A stretch of 42,269 nt of DNA from Rubricoccaceae bacterium (GCA_024639085.1 JAHEJB010000003.1:6779-49047); one strand, 5' to 3'; numbered from the stretch's first letter, positions 25,009 to 33,817 are shown. Program-made: numbers and translations. Notes: generated by a model from the sequence alone, not told the origin.

Positions 25009-25737
25009 ATGTCAACTCGAATCCCTGGCGACGACATCAAAGGGCTGGGTACAAGTTTGGGCTTGCATCTCGTATTGTTGCTGATTAGCGGCGCACTGAT
25101 TATTGGAAGCAAGAATCCCGAGAAGCCTGCACACCTGATAGAGATTGAGTTTGGGGATCTTGCATCAGAAGCCCGGCCTTCGGCTCCATCGCCTACGCCA
25201 GATCCACGTCCGCCACAGCCAGAGACGAGGCCAGAACCACCGAGGGCGCAGCCTCCAGCGCCAACTCCAATTCGGACGCCTCAGACTCGTGCGCCCGCAC
25301 AAGGACAGGAAACCATCGCGCGCCCACAGCAACAGACGAACACACCGCCTCAACCACCAAGCCCCCCGACGCCCGAGCGGACAACAGACGGCGGTGGCGG
25401 CTCACCGACTGGCGAACAAGGCAACGACTCGAATCCTGAAAGCAATTCAGGAGCAGGGAATACGGGGTCCTCTGGTGTAGCCATCGAAGGCCTTGGGAAC
25501 CGGCGGGCGTCCTGTCCTCGCCCACGGTATCCAGGCGTGAGTGGGGTGGTTAGCTACTTTGTGACGTTTACGCCGGATGGTCGGTACGTAAGCTCTCGTC
25601 CTCAGCGACGTGGTGGAGATGGGCGGCTCGATCAGGCTGCACAAACTGTCTTGGCTGCCTGTCGCGCGCAGGAGTTGCCGTCCAACGCCGATCAAGTTAA
25701 CCAGCAAGGCGTGGTCACTTTCCGCTTCACGAACTAG
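25009..25737 (+). CDS. TonB-like periplasm-spanning energy-transducer protein
   Basis: This protein is about 242 residues from the ATG at 25009, with GGAG about nine bases upstream. One N-terminal membrane helix (SLGLHLVLLLISGALIIG) is followed by a Pro/Thr/Gln-rich spacer of about 120 residues (for example PSPTPDPRPPQPETRPEPP) and then a Gly/Asn/Ser-rich stretch. A C-terminal domain follows with CPRPRYPGVSGVVSYFVTF and QGVVTFRF, similar to TonB C-terminal domains. It probably transmits the proton-motive force to outer-membrane receptors. No ExbB/ExbD is in this window. Its 3' end overlaps the convergent DUF2156 gene by 11 bp. Confidence 0.78.
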   Translation: MSTRIPGDDIKGLGTSLGLHLVLLLISGALIIGSKNPEKPAHLIEIEFGDLASEARPSAPSPTPDPRPPQPETRPEPPRAQPPAPTPIRTPQTRAPAQGQETIARPQQQTNTPPQPPSPPTPERTTDGGGGSPTGEQGNDSNPESNSGAGNTGSSGVAIEGLGNRRASCPRPRYPGVSGVVSYFVTFTPDGRYVSSRPQRRGGDGRLDQAAQTVLAACRAQELPSNADQVNQQGVVTFRFTN

Positions 25738-26869
25738 GAAATCGGAAACCAACTAGCTTTTGCTTCAGGGTTCTTACCTCGTCAGCGGCAGCGTCTTTCA
25801 GCGCAATGCTGATTAGTCGTTCTGGAGAAAGGTCGCCGCTAAAAGCATCCGCGATTGCGTGAAGCGTCCCAAGTGACGGTTTGGGTTCATTGGTGATAGC
25901 TACGATAGGATCCCACCTATCTGGGACGAATTTGGCTTTGAAAGCCTCGAGCCCTTGGAAATTGTAGAAGCGCGTTCCGTGCACGCGTAGCCATCCCAGG
26001 AGGAATCGCATCCAAACAGGGTTGGGGTTCGATTTTGGGGCGCGAAACGATAGAGGTGAAAGTCCGAGAGTGATGTAGCTCGATCCTGCATGCGCGGATT
26101 CCTTCATCGCTGCATCTAGGAGGAGGGAGCCAGTACCGTTCGGGGCGGTGTCCCCCTGAATGATCTGCTCAACCAGCCACCCGTTCCGCGCGGACACAGG
26201 TGAAAGAATCAGAAATCCCACGGGTCCGGTATGATCAAGAGCGACGAAGACCTGTCGATCCTCGAGATGGTGAAGTGTTTGTGGCTCGACGAGAAAATGA
26301 AGCGGAGGAAGGCCGCGTGTCTTTAGCCATTCATCCAGGCATTGTTGCAGCGCCGGATGTCCCTCTGCTTCCTGCTCGCACCATTTCTCTACTCGAAGCC
26401 CCTTGTTCTTTGCTCGACTGAGTTGGGCGCGTATCGAACTCTTCTCTGCTACGACATCAGCCCATCGTTTGGGATCCCAGATTGGCTGCGCACCAAGAAC
26501 CACGGCGGTATACCCACCTCTATCGTCAAGAGCATCTTGCAAACGCGAATCTGCTCCAAACCAGCAGACACGACACCGTTTGTCGGCAGCTGCAGATTCG
26601 AATTCGGCCACAGTGCTCCCAACGTCTTCTTCAGCGCAGACGGGTTCTCCGGCAGCAACCCACACGTTTGGCCTAGTGACCGGTCGTTGTCTGGATTCCA
26701 CAAAGCCTACAAGACCCTCCGCACTATCTGAAAACCAATGCTTTATGCCCGGGTTCAGAATCTGGTAGGCCGTGGCGTTCCAACCGTGCGTCAGGATAAG
26801 ATTGCGGGCCTGTGCGCTCGAAAATTTCTGGGGTAGATCGGCGATAGTAGAATCAGCGCGTAGATGCAT
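25727..26869 (-). CDS. DUF2156 / phosphatidylglycerol-lysyltransferase-like protein
   Basis: This 380-residue protein resembles the soluble C-terminal GNAT-like domain of MprF. Motif landmarks are ILTHGWNATAYQILNPGI at the N-terminus, RAQLSRAKNKGLRVEKW, GPVGFLILSPVSARNGWLVEQI, and FYNFQGLEAFKAKFVPDRWDP. In MprF this domain transfers an amino acid from aminoacyl-tRNA to phosphatidylglycerol. Here the flippase membrane domain is missing, so it may modify another acceptor or need a separate flippase. The ATG at 26869 is a clear start. It diverges from the glycosylphosphotransferase gene by a 144-bp gap. Confidence 0.85.
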   Translation of the reverse strand: MHLRADSTIADLPQKFSSAQARNLILTHGWNATAYQILNPGIKHWFSDSAEGLVGFVESRQRPVTRPNVWVAAGEPVCAEEDVGSTVAEFESAAADKRCRVCWFGADSRLQDALDDRGGYTAVVLGAQPIWDPKRWADVVAEKSSIRAQLSRAKNKGLRVEKWCEQEAEGHPALQQCLDEWLKTRGLPPLHFLVEPQTLHHLEDRQVFVALDHTGPVGFLILSPVSARNGWLVEQIIQGDTAPNGTGSLLLDAAMKESAHAGSSYITLGLSPLSFRAPKSNPNPVWMRFLLGWLRVHGTRFYNFQGLEAFKAKFVPDRWDPIVAITNEPKPSLGTLHAIADAFSGDLSPERLISIALKDAAADEVRTLKQKLVGFRFPSS

Positions 26870-26919
26870 TTTCTGAAGCTACGTGGTTGTCTTCGCGTGT
26901 AAGCTGGCAATCACCTTGC

Positions 26920-26932
26920 CGTACGACGTACG
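26920..26932. promoter_or_regulatory. Paired CGTACG palindromes, candidate operator
   Basis: Two copies of the self-complementary hexamer CGTACG are separated by one A in the divergent region between the DUF2156 and glycosylphosphotransferase genes. This is a short symmetrical site that could bind a regulator, but chance is not excluded. Confidence 0.25.
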
Positions 26933-27013
26933 AATCAATACCTTGTGCTCACATCGCCAACTGTTGCTACTATAGCGATTCGATACAGCCTTTCACTGAT
27001 CTAGCACGCATTC

Positions 27014-28510
27014 GTGTCTCGTCGAGCCGAACTGCTGGCATTGCTTGTAAGCGATGCAGTTGCGCTAATCCTAGCCTATACGGCTTTTGTCCTGGCGTGT
27101 CAACGCTGGGGGTGGTTTGATCACAGCGTAATCGCACAGGGTTCGACGCTGATTACGGCAATTGCTCTGTGCCTTGGCTGGCTGGTCTTGTTTCTCTTCG
27201 CGGGGATGTATCAAGAGCGTTTCGCAGGAAGCCGCTTTGACGAGTTTGTCACATTCCTGAAAGTCGTGTCTGTAGGAGCGCTGCTGTTGTTCTTCAGTGT
27301 GTTCATTGATCGGATGGAAACGGGCTCCGCGCGTCTCGGCATAGCATTTTACTGGGGTGCGCTCGTCGTGGCCGTTTCCACCGGGAGATTGTGCGTACGC
27401 GCGTTCCAAAAGGCACTAATCCTACGTGGCAAAGGTTTGCACAAGGCCGTTGTGGTTGGCTGGAGCGAACGTGTTGAAGAGCTGTACAAAGAAGTCGCGA
27501 GGTACCCGGCGGCTGGACTCCAGATTGTAGGTGCCGTGCGGCTCCAGCACACACAGCCTGTTCAAGTTGGTGTACACGCCGGGCTACAGGGTGATGAGCT
27601 TCTTGAGCGTCCGGTATTTCCTGAAGGCGATGCACTCCCACAGGAAGGAGTTGAAATAGCCTTGAATGGTGATTTTGGCGGGCAGGCTGCACACAGCATC
27701 GCCGAGTTGCCTGGATTGATTGACCGACTGAACGTCCAGGACGTGCTCATCGCTTTGGGACCTGGCGATCATACCTACCTTGATGAAGTCCTCCGCGTTT
27801 GCGATGGACGCTCGGTATCGCTGAAGCTGGTGCCAGATTTCTACACTGCGATTGGTGGAATGGCCCGCACGGAGCACATGTATGGCCTGCCGCTTATCGA
27901 AGTCTTCCCGGAGCCTATTCCCGCTTGGGAGAAGAGCTCCAAGCGGCTTATTGATGTATTTGCGAGTCTTACCGTACTCATCATTGGGCTGCCACTTGGG
28001 CTCTTAGTGGGAGCTTTTGTGCGTCTGACCTCGCCCGGCTCGGCCATCTATCGGCAGACACGCGTAGGCCAGTATGGCGAGCACTTCACGATGTACAAAT
28101 TCCGAACAATGTATGAGAATGCCGAGAGAGACACGGGACCCGTGTGGGCGCGGAAAGATGATGCGCGAGTAACACCACTTGGCCGCATCCTTCGCCGCGT
28201 GCGCCTTGACGAGATGCCGCAGCTCTGGAATGTGCTGAAAGGAGAGATGAGCCTCGTAGGCCCCCGCCCTGAACGCCCGTTCTTTGTAGAGCAGCACGTA
28301 GGGGCAATCCCACTGTACAGTAGGCGGCATCGTGTGAAACCGGGTGTCACAGGATTAGCGCAGGTTAAGTGGCGGTACGACAATGATCTCGACGATGTCC
28401 GACAGAAGCTCAAATACGATCTGTTCTACATTGAGAACATGAGTCTGCGCATGGATGCGAAGATCTTACTGCAGACAACCAGGACGGCGGTAGGAGGCGG
28501 CGGGCAATAG
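27014..28510 (+). CDS. Exopolysaccharide polyprenyl glycosylphosphotransferase (WbaP/EpsL-like)
   Basis: This 498-residue membrane enzyme starts a glycan by moving a sugar-1-phosphate from a nucleotide sugar to undecaprenyl phosphate. Four N-terminal helices (about 8-130) precede a Rossmann-like middle region (about 140-300). A fifth helix (RLIDVFASLTVLIIGLPLGL) comes next, followed by the catalytic bacterial sugar transferase domain with KFRTMYENAE, RVTPLGRILRRVRLDEMPQL, GEMSLVGPRPERP, and HRVKPGVTGLAQV. The start is GTG at 27014; there is no better ATG. No glycosyltransferases or Wzx/Wzy genes follow, so this gene is isolated from a typical polysaccharide cluster, and which sugar it uses is unknown. 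Confidence 0.93.
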   Translation: MSRRAELLALLVSDAVALILAYTAFVLACQRWGWFDHSVIAQGSTLITAIALCLGWLVLFLFAGMYQERFAGSRFDEFVTFLKVVSVGALLLFFSVFIDRMETGSARLGIAFYWGALVVAVSTGRLCVRAFQKALILRGKGLHKAVVVGWSERVEELYKEVARYPAAGLQIVGAVRLQHTQPVQVGVHAGLQGDELLERPVFPEGDALPQEGVEIALNGDFGGQAAHSIAELPGLIDRLNVQDVLIALGPGDHTYLDEVLRVCDGRSVSLKLVPDFYTAIGGMARTEHMYGLPLIEVFPEPIPAWEKSSKRLIDVFASLTVLIIGLPLGLLVGAFVRLTSPGSAIYRQTRVGQYGEHFTMYKFRTMYENAERDTGPVWARKDDARVTPLGRILRRVRLDEMPQLWNVLKGEMSLVGPRPERPFFVEQHVGAIPLYSRRHRVKPGVTGLAQVKWRYDNDLDDVRQKLKYDLFYIENMSLRMDAKILLQTTRTAVGGGGQ

Positions 28511-28556
28511 GTCACAAGGAAAGGGTACCTTTCGGCGGTTATACGTCCCCCCCTGA

Positions 28557-30566
28557 ATGGAACTGAATACCGACTCCTCGCTCGAGTCAATCGTAACAAG
28601 CGAATCAACGCTCCTCGATCTTTACCGCGTGCTTCGACTTCCTCGTACGATCGAGGACAAGATGCTGCGGCTTATCCGCCAGAACCGGCTGGCGAAGTGG
28701 TTCAGCGGGCAGGGGCAGGAGGCCATCGCCGTGGGTTGTGCATGGGCGCTAGAAGACACGGATTGGCTTCTCCCCATGCACCGCAACCTCGGTGTTTGGA
28801 CGACCCGCAACGTTCCGCTGCGACCTCTTTTCTGCCAGTTGATGGGCAGGCAGGGTGGATATACAAATGGTCGGGACAGATCCTTCCATTTTGGATTGCT
28901 CGAGCATCACATTGTTGGAATGATTTCACACCTCGGCGCGATGTTGCCGGTAGCTGATGGCCTTGCCCTGGCCGCGAAGATGAAGGGTACCGATGCCGTG
29001 GCCTGTGCTTTTACAGGGGAGGGCTCGACGCGAGAGGGTGACTTTCATGAAGCCCTCAGCCTGGCGTCGATTTGGAAATTGCCGGTGATCTTTGTCGTCG
29101 AGAACAATGGCTATGGATTATCGACGCCGTCGGCAGAGGCGATTCCCATCGAGCACATTGCCGATGCCGCCTCGGGGTACGGAATGGCCGGGGAGGTCGT
29201 TGACGGAAACAACGTCGTGGAAGTGATTGGGGCTGTTAGTAGGGCAGCCTCAAGAGCGCGTAGCGGTCAAGGCCCTACTCTGCTTGAGATGAAGACATTC
29301 CGAATGCGGGGGCATGAGGAGGCCAGCGGAACGAAATACGTCCCGCAAGAACTACTCGAGAACTGGGCGACCAAGGACCCGGTCGTCAATTTCCGACGCC
29401 ACCTAGTCGAGAAAGGTGGTGTCGATGAAAGTGCACTCGCGAGCATTGATGCGAAGTTGACTGCTGAAGTTGAGGAAGTGGCCGAATGGGCCATAACGCA
29501 ACCAGCCGTGAAGAGTAATCGAGAAAAGGAGGTCAGCGCGGTGTTTGCACCGGTTGTTCTTGGAGACGTGGACGCTTTGGATGATGGGCCCCAATCGGAG
29601 CTGCGCTTCATCGACGCATTGTCGGATGGATTGCGGGATGCAATGCAAGCCGATAACTCCGTCCTCATTATGGGTCAGGATATTGCCGAGTACGAGGGCG
29701 TCTTCAAGGTGACGAAGGGATTCCTGAAGCAGTTCGGTTCGGAGCGTGTTCGAAATACGCCCATAATCGAAAGTGGCGTAATAGGATGCGCGATGGGTCT
29801 GGCATTGGAGGGATTCAAACCCATCGTTGAGATGCAGTATGCGGACTTTATCACGTGCGGCTTCAATCAAATTGTGAACAATCTCGCTACCACTCACTAC
29901 CGCTGGGGGAGTTCTCTTAATGTGACTATTCGGGCGCCGTTTGGTGGCGGAATTGGTGCCGGACCGTTTCACTCACAGAGCCCGGAGGCCTGGTTTTGCC
30001 ACGTACCAGGGCTGAAAGTTGTCGTTCCCGCATCACCGGAGGATGCCAAGGGTCTGATTCGAGCAGCTATCCAGGACCCCAACCCCGTGCTTTTCTTCGA
30101 GCACAAGTATCTCTATCGCGGAGAGAAAGGAATGGTGCCCGAAGGCACCTACACGACTCCGCTGGGGAAGGCGCGTATTGCGAGAGCGGGGAACGATTTA
30201 ACGATTATCACCTGGGGAGTTGGGGTCCGCTGGGCGTTGGACGAGGCAGAGAAACAGGCGGCCGAGGGCGTCGATATTGAAGTGATCGATCTGCGCACCA
30301 TTGTTCCTTGGGATCACGAGAGCGCGTTGGCATCTATCCGCAAAACAAACAGACTGATCGTCTTGCATGAAGCGGCCCGCACCGCAGGATTTGGAGCGGA
30401 AATCGCCGCCGAGGTCACCGAAGTTGTGTGGGAGCATCTGGATGCGCCGCCAATAAGGGTCGCGGCCGAAACCATCCCGGTACCGTTTTCCCAGTCGCTG
30501 GAAAACGAAATCTATTCTGCAAAAGGTCGCTTGCCAGAGGCAATCCGACGCGTGCTGGCTTACTAG
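28557..30566 (+). CDS. 2-oxoacid dehydrogenase E1, alpha and beta subunits fused
   Basis: This single chain of 669 residues combines E1 alpha (about 1-320) and E1 beta (about 345-669) of a branched-chain or pyruvate dehydrogenase complex. The thiamine-diphosphate motif GEGSTREGDFHEAL starts near 154 and ends in VENNGYG. The beta part has LIMGQDIAEYEGVFKVTKG, TPIIESGVIGCAMGLALEG, PFGGGIGAGPFHSQSPEAW and HEAARTAGFGAEIAAE. The enzyme decarboxylates a 2-oxoacid and hands the acyl group to E2 lipoate. Fused E1 chains are common in Bacteroidota and relatives, often called 2-oxoisovalerate dehydrogenase; the substrate cannot be fixed from sequence. E2 and E3 genes are not in this window. It converges on the spondin gene with a 5-bp gap. 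Confidence 0.94.
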   Translation: MELNTDSSLESIVTSESTLLDLYRVLRLPRTIEDKMLRLIRQNRLAKWFSGQGQEAIAVGCAWALEDTDWLLPMHRNLGVWTTRNVPLRPLFCQLMGRQGGYTNGRDRSFHFGLLEHHIVGMISHLGAMLPVADGLALAAKMKGTDAVACAFTGEGSTREGDFHEALSLASIWKLPVIFVVENNGYGLSTPSAEAIPIEHIADAASGYGMAGEVVDGNNVVEVIGAVSRAASRARSGQGPTLLEMKTFRMRGHEEASGTKYVPQELLENWATKDPVVNFRRHLVEKGGVDESALASIDAKLTAEVEEVAEWAITQPAVKSNREKEVSAVFAPVVLGDVDALDDGPQSELRFIDALSDGLRDAMQADNSVLIMGQDIAEYEGVFKVTKGFLKQFGSERVRNTPIIESGVIGCAMGLALEGFKPIVEMQYADFITCGFNQIVNNLATTHYRWGSSLNVTIRAPFGGGIGAGPFHSQSPEAWFCHVPGLKVVVPASPEDAKGLIRAAIQDPNPVLFFEHKYLYRGEKGMVPEGTYTTPLGKARIARAGNDLTIITWGVGVRWALDEAEKQAAEGVDIEVIDLRTIVPWDHESALASIRKTNRLIVLHEAARTAGFGAEIAAEVTEVVWEHLDAPPIRVAAETIPVPFSQSLENEIYSAKGRLPEAIRRVLAY

Positions 30567-30571
30567 CTTGG

Positions 30572-31510
30572 CTACCGCACCACGAGGCGTTGCGAAGCGC
30601 TTGCCTGGTCGCCAGCCATCCGGACAACGTAGACGCCCGGCTGTAAAGCATGTGTTGCCACCGCAACACGATGCTGCCCACTTGTCATCACTCCATTGAA
30701 CGCAGTGTAGACGCGTCGTCCCAGCATGTCGAAGACATCCACACGAACGGTCTGATGTGCGTCCACATAAATATTGACGCTGCTCATTCCCAAAGAAGGA
30801 TTCGGATATGGACGAGATATTCTAAGGTCAGAAACGGTAGGCGTCTCTGCCTCATTGGCCACCACATTGTCAAGGGTGAATTCAAACGTGCCCACTTCAA
30901 CGATATCGCCGTCGTAGAAGAATGGATAGCCATCGATCAGTGCAATAGGCTCGGCGGGCTGTGTGTCCGCATCGGGCGAAGTGTACATCGTGCCACTGTC
31001 AGTGCCCGAATCGTACGTGAACAGCGTGATCTCTTCCAAAGGCGACCAATCGGCACCGTCAAAAAGCGCCAAGCTATTTACGCCCACAAACCAGTCAGGA
31101 CTTGGGGCAAGCATACTCACGAGAGATACCAGCGGATAATCTGTGTTGAGATCGAACGTAAGCGCAACACTGCCGGGCGAGGTTCCAATTCCACCTCCGG
31201 ACAGCACTGCGAAGGCGCTTCCTGCCAAAATCAGGTCGTTGACCTCGCTTTCCAAGAGGGCCTTGCTACCGGTCTCCGCCATGCTTTCGATGCCTGGCGA
31301 CGCTAATTCACCCGGTTCCCACAGCGTTGTGGTCGCGTCATGCGCTGCGCCAATCAACCCGGAGAAATGTGGGTCTGGAGGGAAGTCGTCTGGATGCGTA
31401 CCAATGCTCCATGTGCTCTCAAAAGTCACGGTATACGTGGCTGTCGAAAACTGTGCAAACGCAGCTACCGGACACAGTAGAATAGCAAGTAGATGGGCGC
31501 GCATGATCAT
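30572..31510 (-). CDS. Spondin-domain secreted protein with T9SS sorting domain
   Basis: This 312-residue exported protein has a signal peptide about 3-19 (MRAHLLAILLCPVAAFAQ). A Spondin_N-type domain over about 24-210 shows YTVTFESTWSIGTHPDDFP, HFSGLIGAAHDATTTLWEPG, ASPGIESMAETGSKALLESE. A type A type-IX-secretion C-terminal domain covers about 235-312: PYPNPSLGMSSVNIYV, VRVDVFDMLGRRVYT, LQPGVYVVRM. It is predicted to be secreted to the cell surface. Spondin domains in animals mediate extracellular adhesion; bacterial roles are not established. Start ATG is at 31510, with another ATG two codons on. It lies 99 bp downstream of the lipoprotein gene on the same strand. Confidence 0.88.
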   Translation of the reverse strand: MIMRAHLLAILLCPVAAFAQFSTATYTVTFESTWSIGTHPDDFPPDPHFSGLIGAAHDATTTLWEPGELASPGIESMAETGSKALLESEVNDLILAGSAFAVLSGGGIGTSPGSVALTFDLNTDYPLVSLVSMLAPSPDWFVGVNSLALFDGADWSPLEEITLFTYDSGTDSGTMYTSPDADTQPAEPIALIDGYPFFYDGDIVEVGTFEFTLDNVVANEAETPTVSDLRISRPYPNPSLGMSSVNIYVDAHQTVRVDVFDMLGRRVYTAFNGVMTSGQHRVAVATHALQPGVYVVRMAGDQASASQRLVVR

Positions 31511-31609
31511 TCGATGGCGAGATTCGGATGGACTGAGTATCCGACAATCCTAACCCTGAACCATCACAAAAGAAAGGCGGATTGAAGTGTTAGCAAGGGT
31601 CTGTCTCGC

Positions 31610-32206
31610 TCAGGGAATCAACTCCATCGCCGCCTCAATAGCCGCATTTTCAGAAGGATGTGTCGCGACAGGCTCATCCTCCCCAAAGAACGGAATGTCG
31701 ATGTCCTGTTGGGAAAGTGCTGCTGCTACAACCGCGTTCAGATTGCCAGAAATCTTGGCCAGAACCAACTCTTCGTCATCCATAACAACCGCGAGAAGAT
31801 CGACTACCCTGCCGTTGTCCTCCTTGTACACAACCCAGACGGCTTCAGAATCTTCCCGAATGGATGCGAGGTGGAACCAGTCGTCTTTTTCCAGATAATC
31901 GCGCAGTCGGCCCGGCATGGAAAGCGTTGTCGCGTCGAACGCGCCATTTACCTCATATCTCCCAAACTGCACGCGGCGAACCTCCGAAAGCACGGCCCGT
32001 GCAATCTCGGTATCCGGGTCATCGTCTAATCCGGACAACCAGCGAGCCAGCCCGATTGAAATGCGTCCAAACGACATCGCGTAGCCATCGCCAATTTCTA
32101 CTCCAGGGGCTTGTCGGGCAAGGTCGTTGCGAACCCGTGTGAGCTCAAAAGAAGTACAGCCTGAAGACGCAAAGCCTATGACAAGCAGAAATAGAATACT
32201 TCGCAT
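31610..32206 (-). CDS. DUF4252-like lipoprotein
   Basis: This protein of about 198 residues has a lipoprotein signal (MRSILFLLVIGFASSGC, lipobox ASSGC). The mature part has the same layout as the upstream DUF4252 protein: ARAVLSEVRRVQFGRYEV in the first half and WVVYKEDNGRVVDLLAVVMDDEELVLAKISG in the second (continuous in the protein; landmarks WVVYKEDNGR and LAVVMDDEELVLAKISG). Its function is unknown. ECF-sigma-linked DUF4252 pairs are common in Bacteroidota. An ATG at 32206 sits five bases after the upstream stop; a TTG at 32215 is the alternative. Confidence 0.78.
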   Translation of the reverse strand: MRSILFLLVIGFASSGCTSFELTRVRNDLARQAPGVEIGDGYAMSFGRISIGLARWLSGLDDDPDTEIARAVLSEVRRVQFGRYEVNGAFDATTLSMPGRLRDYLEKDDWFHLASIREDSEAVWVVYKEDNGRVVDLLAVVMDDEELVLAKISGNLNAVVAAALSQQDIDIPFFGEDEPVATHPSENAAIEAAMELIP

Positions 32207-32211
32207 GGCGA

Positions 32212-32748
32212 TCAACCGTCGTTGTAGTCTTCCAATTCGGGGACGTTGAATCGACTGCCCAGACGCCCAATTTGTGCAGGGTCGATGCGTCCGTCGATAG
32301 TTACGAATGTGGCTTCGTCCTCACTTTGATCCAGACTCATTACAATGAGCCCGTTGATCACATCGCCTGCCGTATCTAGATAGATGAACACGTCCTCGTC
32401 GTCTTCGCGGACGCGAACGAGCGTTTCCCATCCCTCGCGCTCGAAAGACCGAGCCAGCTCGCGGATCTGACCAGCGGCTCCTGAGTGTGCTGAGCTAAGG
32501 GTGTACTGCCGAACGTAGATGCCCCTTAGGTCGTCAATCATCGAGGCGAACTCTGGTTCGTCGTTTCTACTGGCTTCAGCAACCAGACGGAGGATTGCGC
32601 CCCGAAGATTGACTTCAACGCGCGCCTCCTGGTTGAAAAGAGCATCCAAGTTGGAGGAGCTCAACGCGTTTGGTTGAGCGATTCCAGTTGGCGCAAAGAG
32701 CGTCACAAAGAGGCCACAAAAGGCTAGTATTCGAAGGGATGAAAGCAT
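32212..32748 (-). CDS. DUF4252-domain exported protein
   Basis: This 178-residue protein has a signal peptide (about 1-24, cleavage after GIAQ) and a DUF4252-like body: EVNLRGAILRLVAEASR, MIDDLRGIYVRQYTL, WETLVRVREDDEDVFIYL, and INGLIVMSLDQSEDEATFVTIDG (landmarks INGLIVMSL and EATFVTIDG). No biochemical function is known for the family. It lies 11 bp after the anti-sigma gene and just before the related lipoprotein, so these four genes (sigma, anti-sigma and two DUF4252-type proteins) are very likely one operon. In such clusters the envelope proteins are thought to be regulon members or signal inputs. Confidence 0.82.
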   Translation of the reverse strand: MLSSLRILAFCGLFVTLFAPTGIAQPNALSSSNLDALFNQEARVEVNLRGAILRLVAEASRNDEPEFASMIDDLRGIYVRQYTLSSAHSGAAGQIRELARSFEREGWETLVRVREDDEDVFIYLDTAGDVINGLIVMSLDQSEDEATFVTIDGRIDPAQIGRLGSRFNVPELEDYNDG

Positions 32749-32759
32749 CGTTATGGAGG

Positions 32760-33302
32760 CTATTGGGTTTGACCAAAAGATTGTTGGATTGGTTTGACAA
32801 CCTCTTCGTTGAGGACATCGTTTTGCAGAAATACGCCGGTCTCTCGCCCCGCGTCACTGACCAGTCGAAGGGCCAGTTCTACTTCCTGCCGGGCCTGGGC
32901 TATCTCTTCGGCGGAGAAGTCGTCCGAGGGATTTAAGAGGAACGTGAGAGAGCCGAGCCATAAAAGCAGCAGAACGGTGGCGGCGATGGCGAGAGGTCGC
33001 CATCGACGAATACGCGGCTGTCTCAGCGGATTAACGACTGCGTGGGTGGTCCGTCCATTTTGAGAAGCTTCCGTAGCTGCAATCGCCTTTTGGAAAACAT
33101 CGTCAGGGCATTGCTCCATAACCATCTCATCGAAGGCTTCGCGCATGCGCTGCGCAAGCGCGAGTTCGGCGCGGCAGGCTTCACAGCTTTCAAGATGTTC
33201 CGAAAACCGAGCGGACGTAGTCTCGTCGAGCGTGCTATCGAGGTAGGAATCGAAACGATCCAGTATCTCATGGCACTCCGTTGTAGAAGGGGATGCGCTC
33301 AT
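32760..33302 (-). CDS. Transmembrane anti-sigma factor with zinc-finger (zf-HC2) domain
   Basis: This 180-residue protein has an N-terminal zinc-binding anti-sigma motif: Cys10 and His36-x3-Cys40-x2-Cys43 (HLESCEAC). A cytoplasmic linker of about 50 residues follows, then one membrane helix near 100-122 (PLAIAATVLLLLWLGSLTFLL) and a C-terminal extracytoplasmic region of about 58 residues (ARQEVELALRLVSDAGRE). It should hold the ECF sigma factor inactive until an envelope signal releases it. The ATG overlaps the sigma gene's TGA by four bases (ATGA), as is usual for sigma/anti-sigma pairs. Confidence 0.9.
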   Translation of the reverse strand: MSASPSTTECHEILDRFDSYLDSTLDETTSARFSEHLESCEACRAELALAQRMREAFDEMVMEQCPDDVFQKAIAATEASQNGRTTHAVVNPLRQPRIRRWRPLAIAATVLLLLWLGSLTFLLNPSDDFSAEEIAQARQEVELALRLVSDAGRETGVFLQNDVLNEEVVKPIQQSFGQTQ

Positions 33303-33817
33303 GGCATTAATTCCTCGGTGGGAACGGCTTGTTGAAGTGCGGAGCGAAGTTGTTTCCGTGCGCGGTGGAGATACACTTTGGTGGTTGAGAGAGGCAGGTC
33401 AAGCGTTTCAGCCATCTCGGCGTATGAGAGTCCGTGGATCTCACGGAGAAGGACAAGACTCTTGTAGGGTTCGTCAAGTCCATTGAAGGCGTGTTCGAGG
33501 TGATTGCGGAAATCCGCTGATTCGGTAAGTCGATCAGGACTAAACGTTGTCGAAGCAAAGTCTTCGATGGAACTGGAAGTTGGCGTGTAAGCCTCGCGTG
33601 TTTTCTTTCTGCGAAGCAGATCTAGACAAGCATTGCGGGTTACACGCATCACCCAGGCAACGCGACGCTCGGATTCGATATGCTCGCCCTGTTGCCAGAA
33701 GCGAATGAGCACATCCTGTGTTACATCGGCAGCGTCTTCGCGGCATCCGATAAAACGAACGGCGAAGTCGTAAACGCGATGACGATGTGCGGCGAGGACC
33801 GAAGAATCGAGCGGCAT
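33299..33817 (-). CDS. ECF-type RNA polymerase sigma factor
   Basis: This sigma-70 family ECF factor is about 172 residues from the ATG at 33817. Region 2 is visible as DFAVRFIGCREDAADVTQDVLIRFWQ and VAWVMRVTRNACLDLLRRKKTR (core landmarks DAADVTQDVLIRFW and NACLDLLRRKK). Region 4 is LDEPYKSLVLLREIHGLSYAEMAETL with the helix-turn-helix followed by TKVYLHRARKQLR. A TTG at 33856 would add 13 residues; the ATG is preferred. It is the first gene of the sigma/anti-sigma/DUF4252 operon and probably directs that operon and other envelope genes. Confidence 0.92.
   Translation of the reverse strand: MPLDSSVLAAHRHRVYDFAVRFIGCREDAADVTQDVLIRFWQQGEHIESERRVAWVMRVTRNACLDLLRRKKTREAYTPTSSSIEDFASTTFSPDRLTESADFRNHLEHAFNGLDEPYKSLVLLREIHGLSYAEMAETLDLPLSTTKVYLHRARKQLRSALQQAVPTEELMP

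Noticed and set aside
25303-25470. Pro/Thr/Gln-rich repeats in the TonB-like gene
   Set aside because: Proline-rich low complexity is normal for the periplasm-spanning part of TonB proteins and not a separate repeat element.
28519-28533. GAAAGG-GTA-CCTTTC hairpin between the glycosylphosphotransferase and E1 genes
   Set aside because: A six-base stem without T run in a 46-base gap is too weak to call a terminator.
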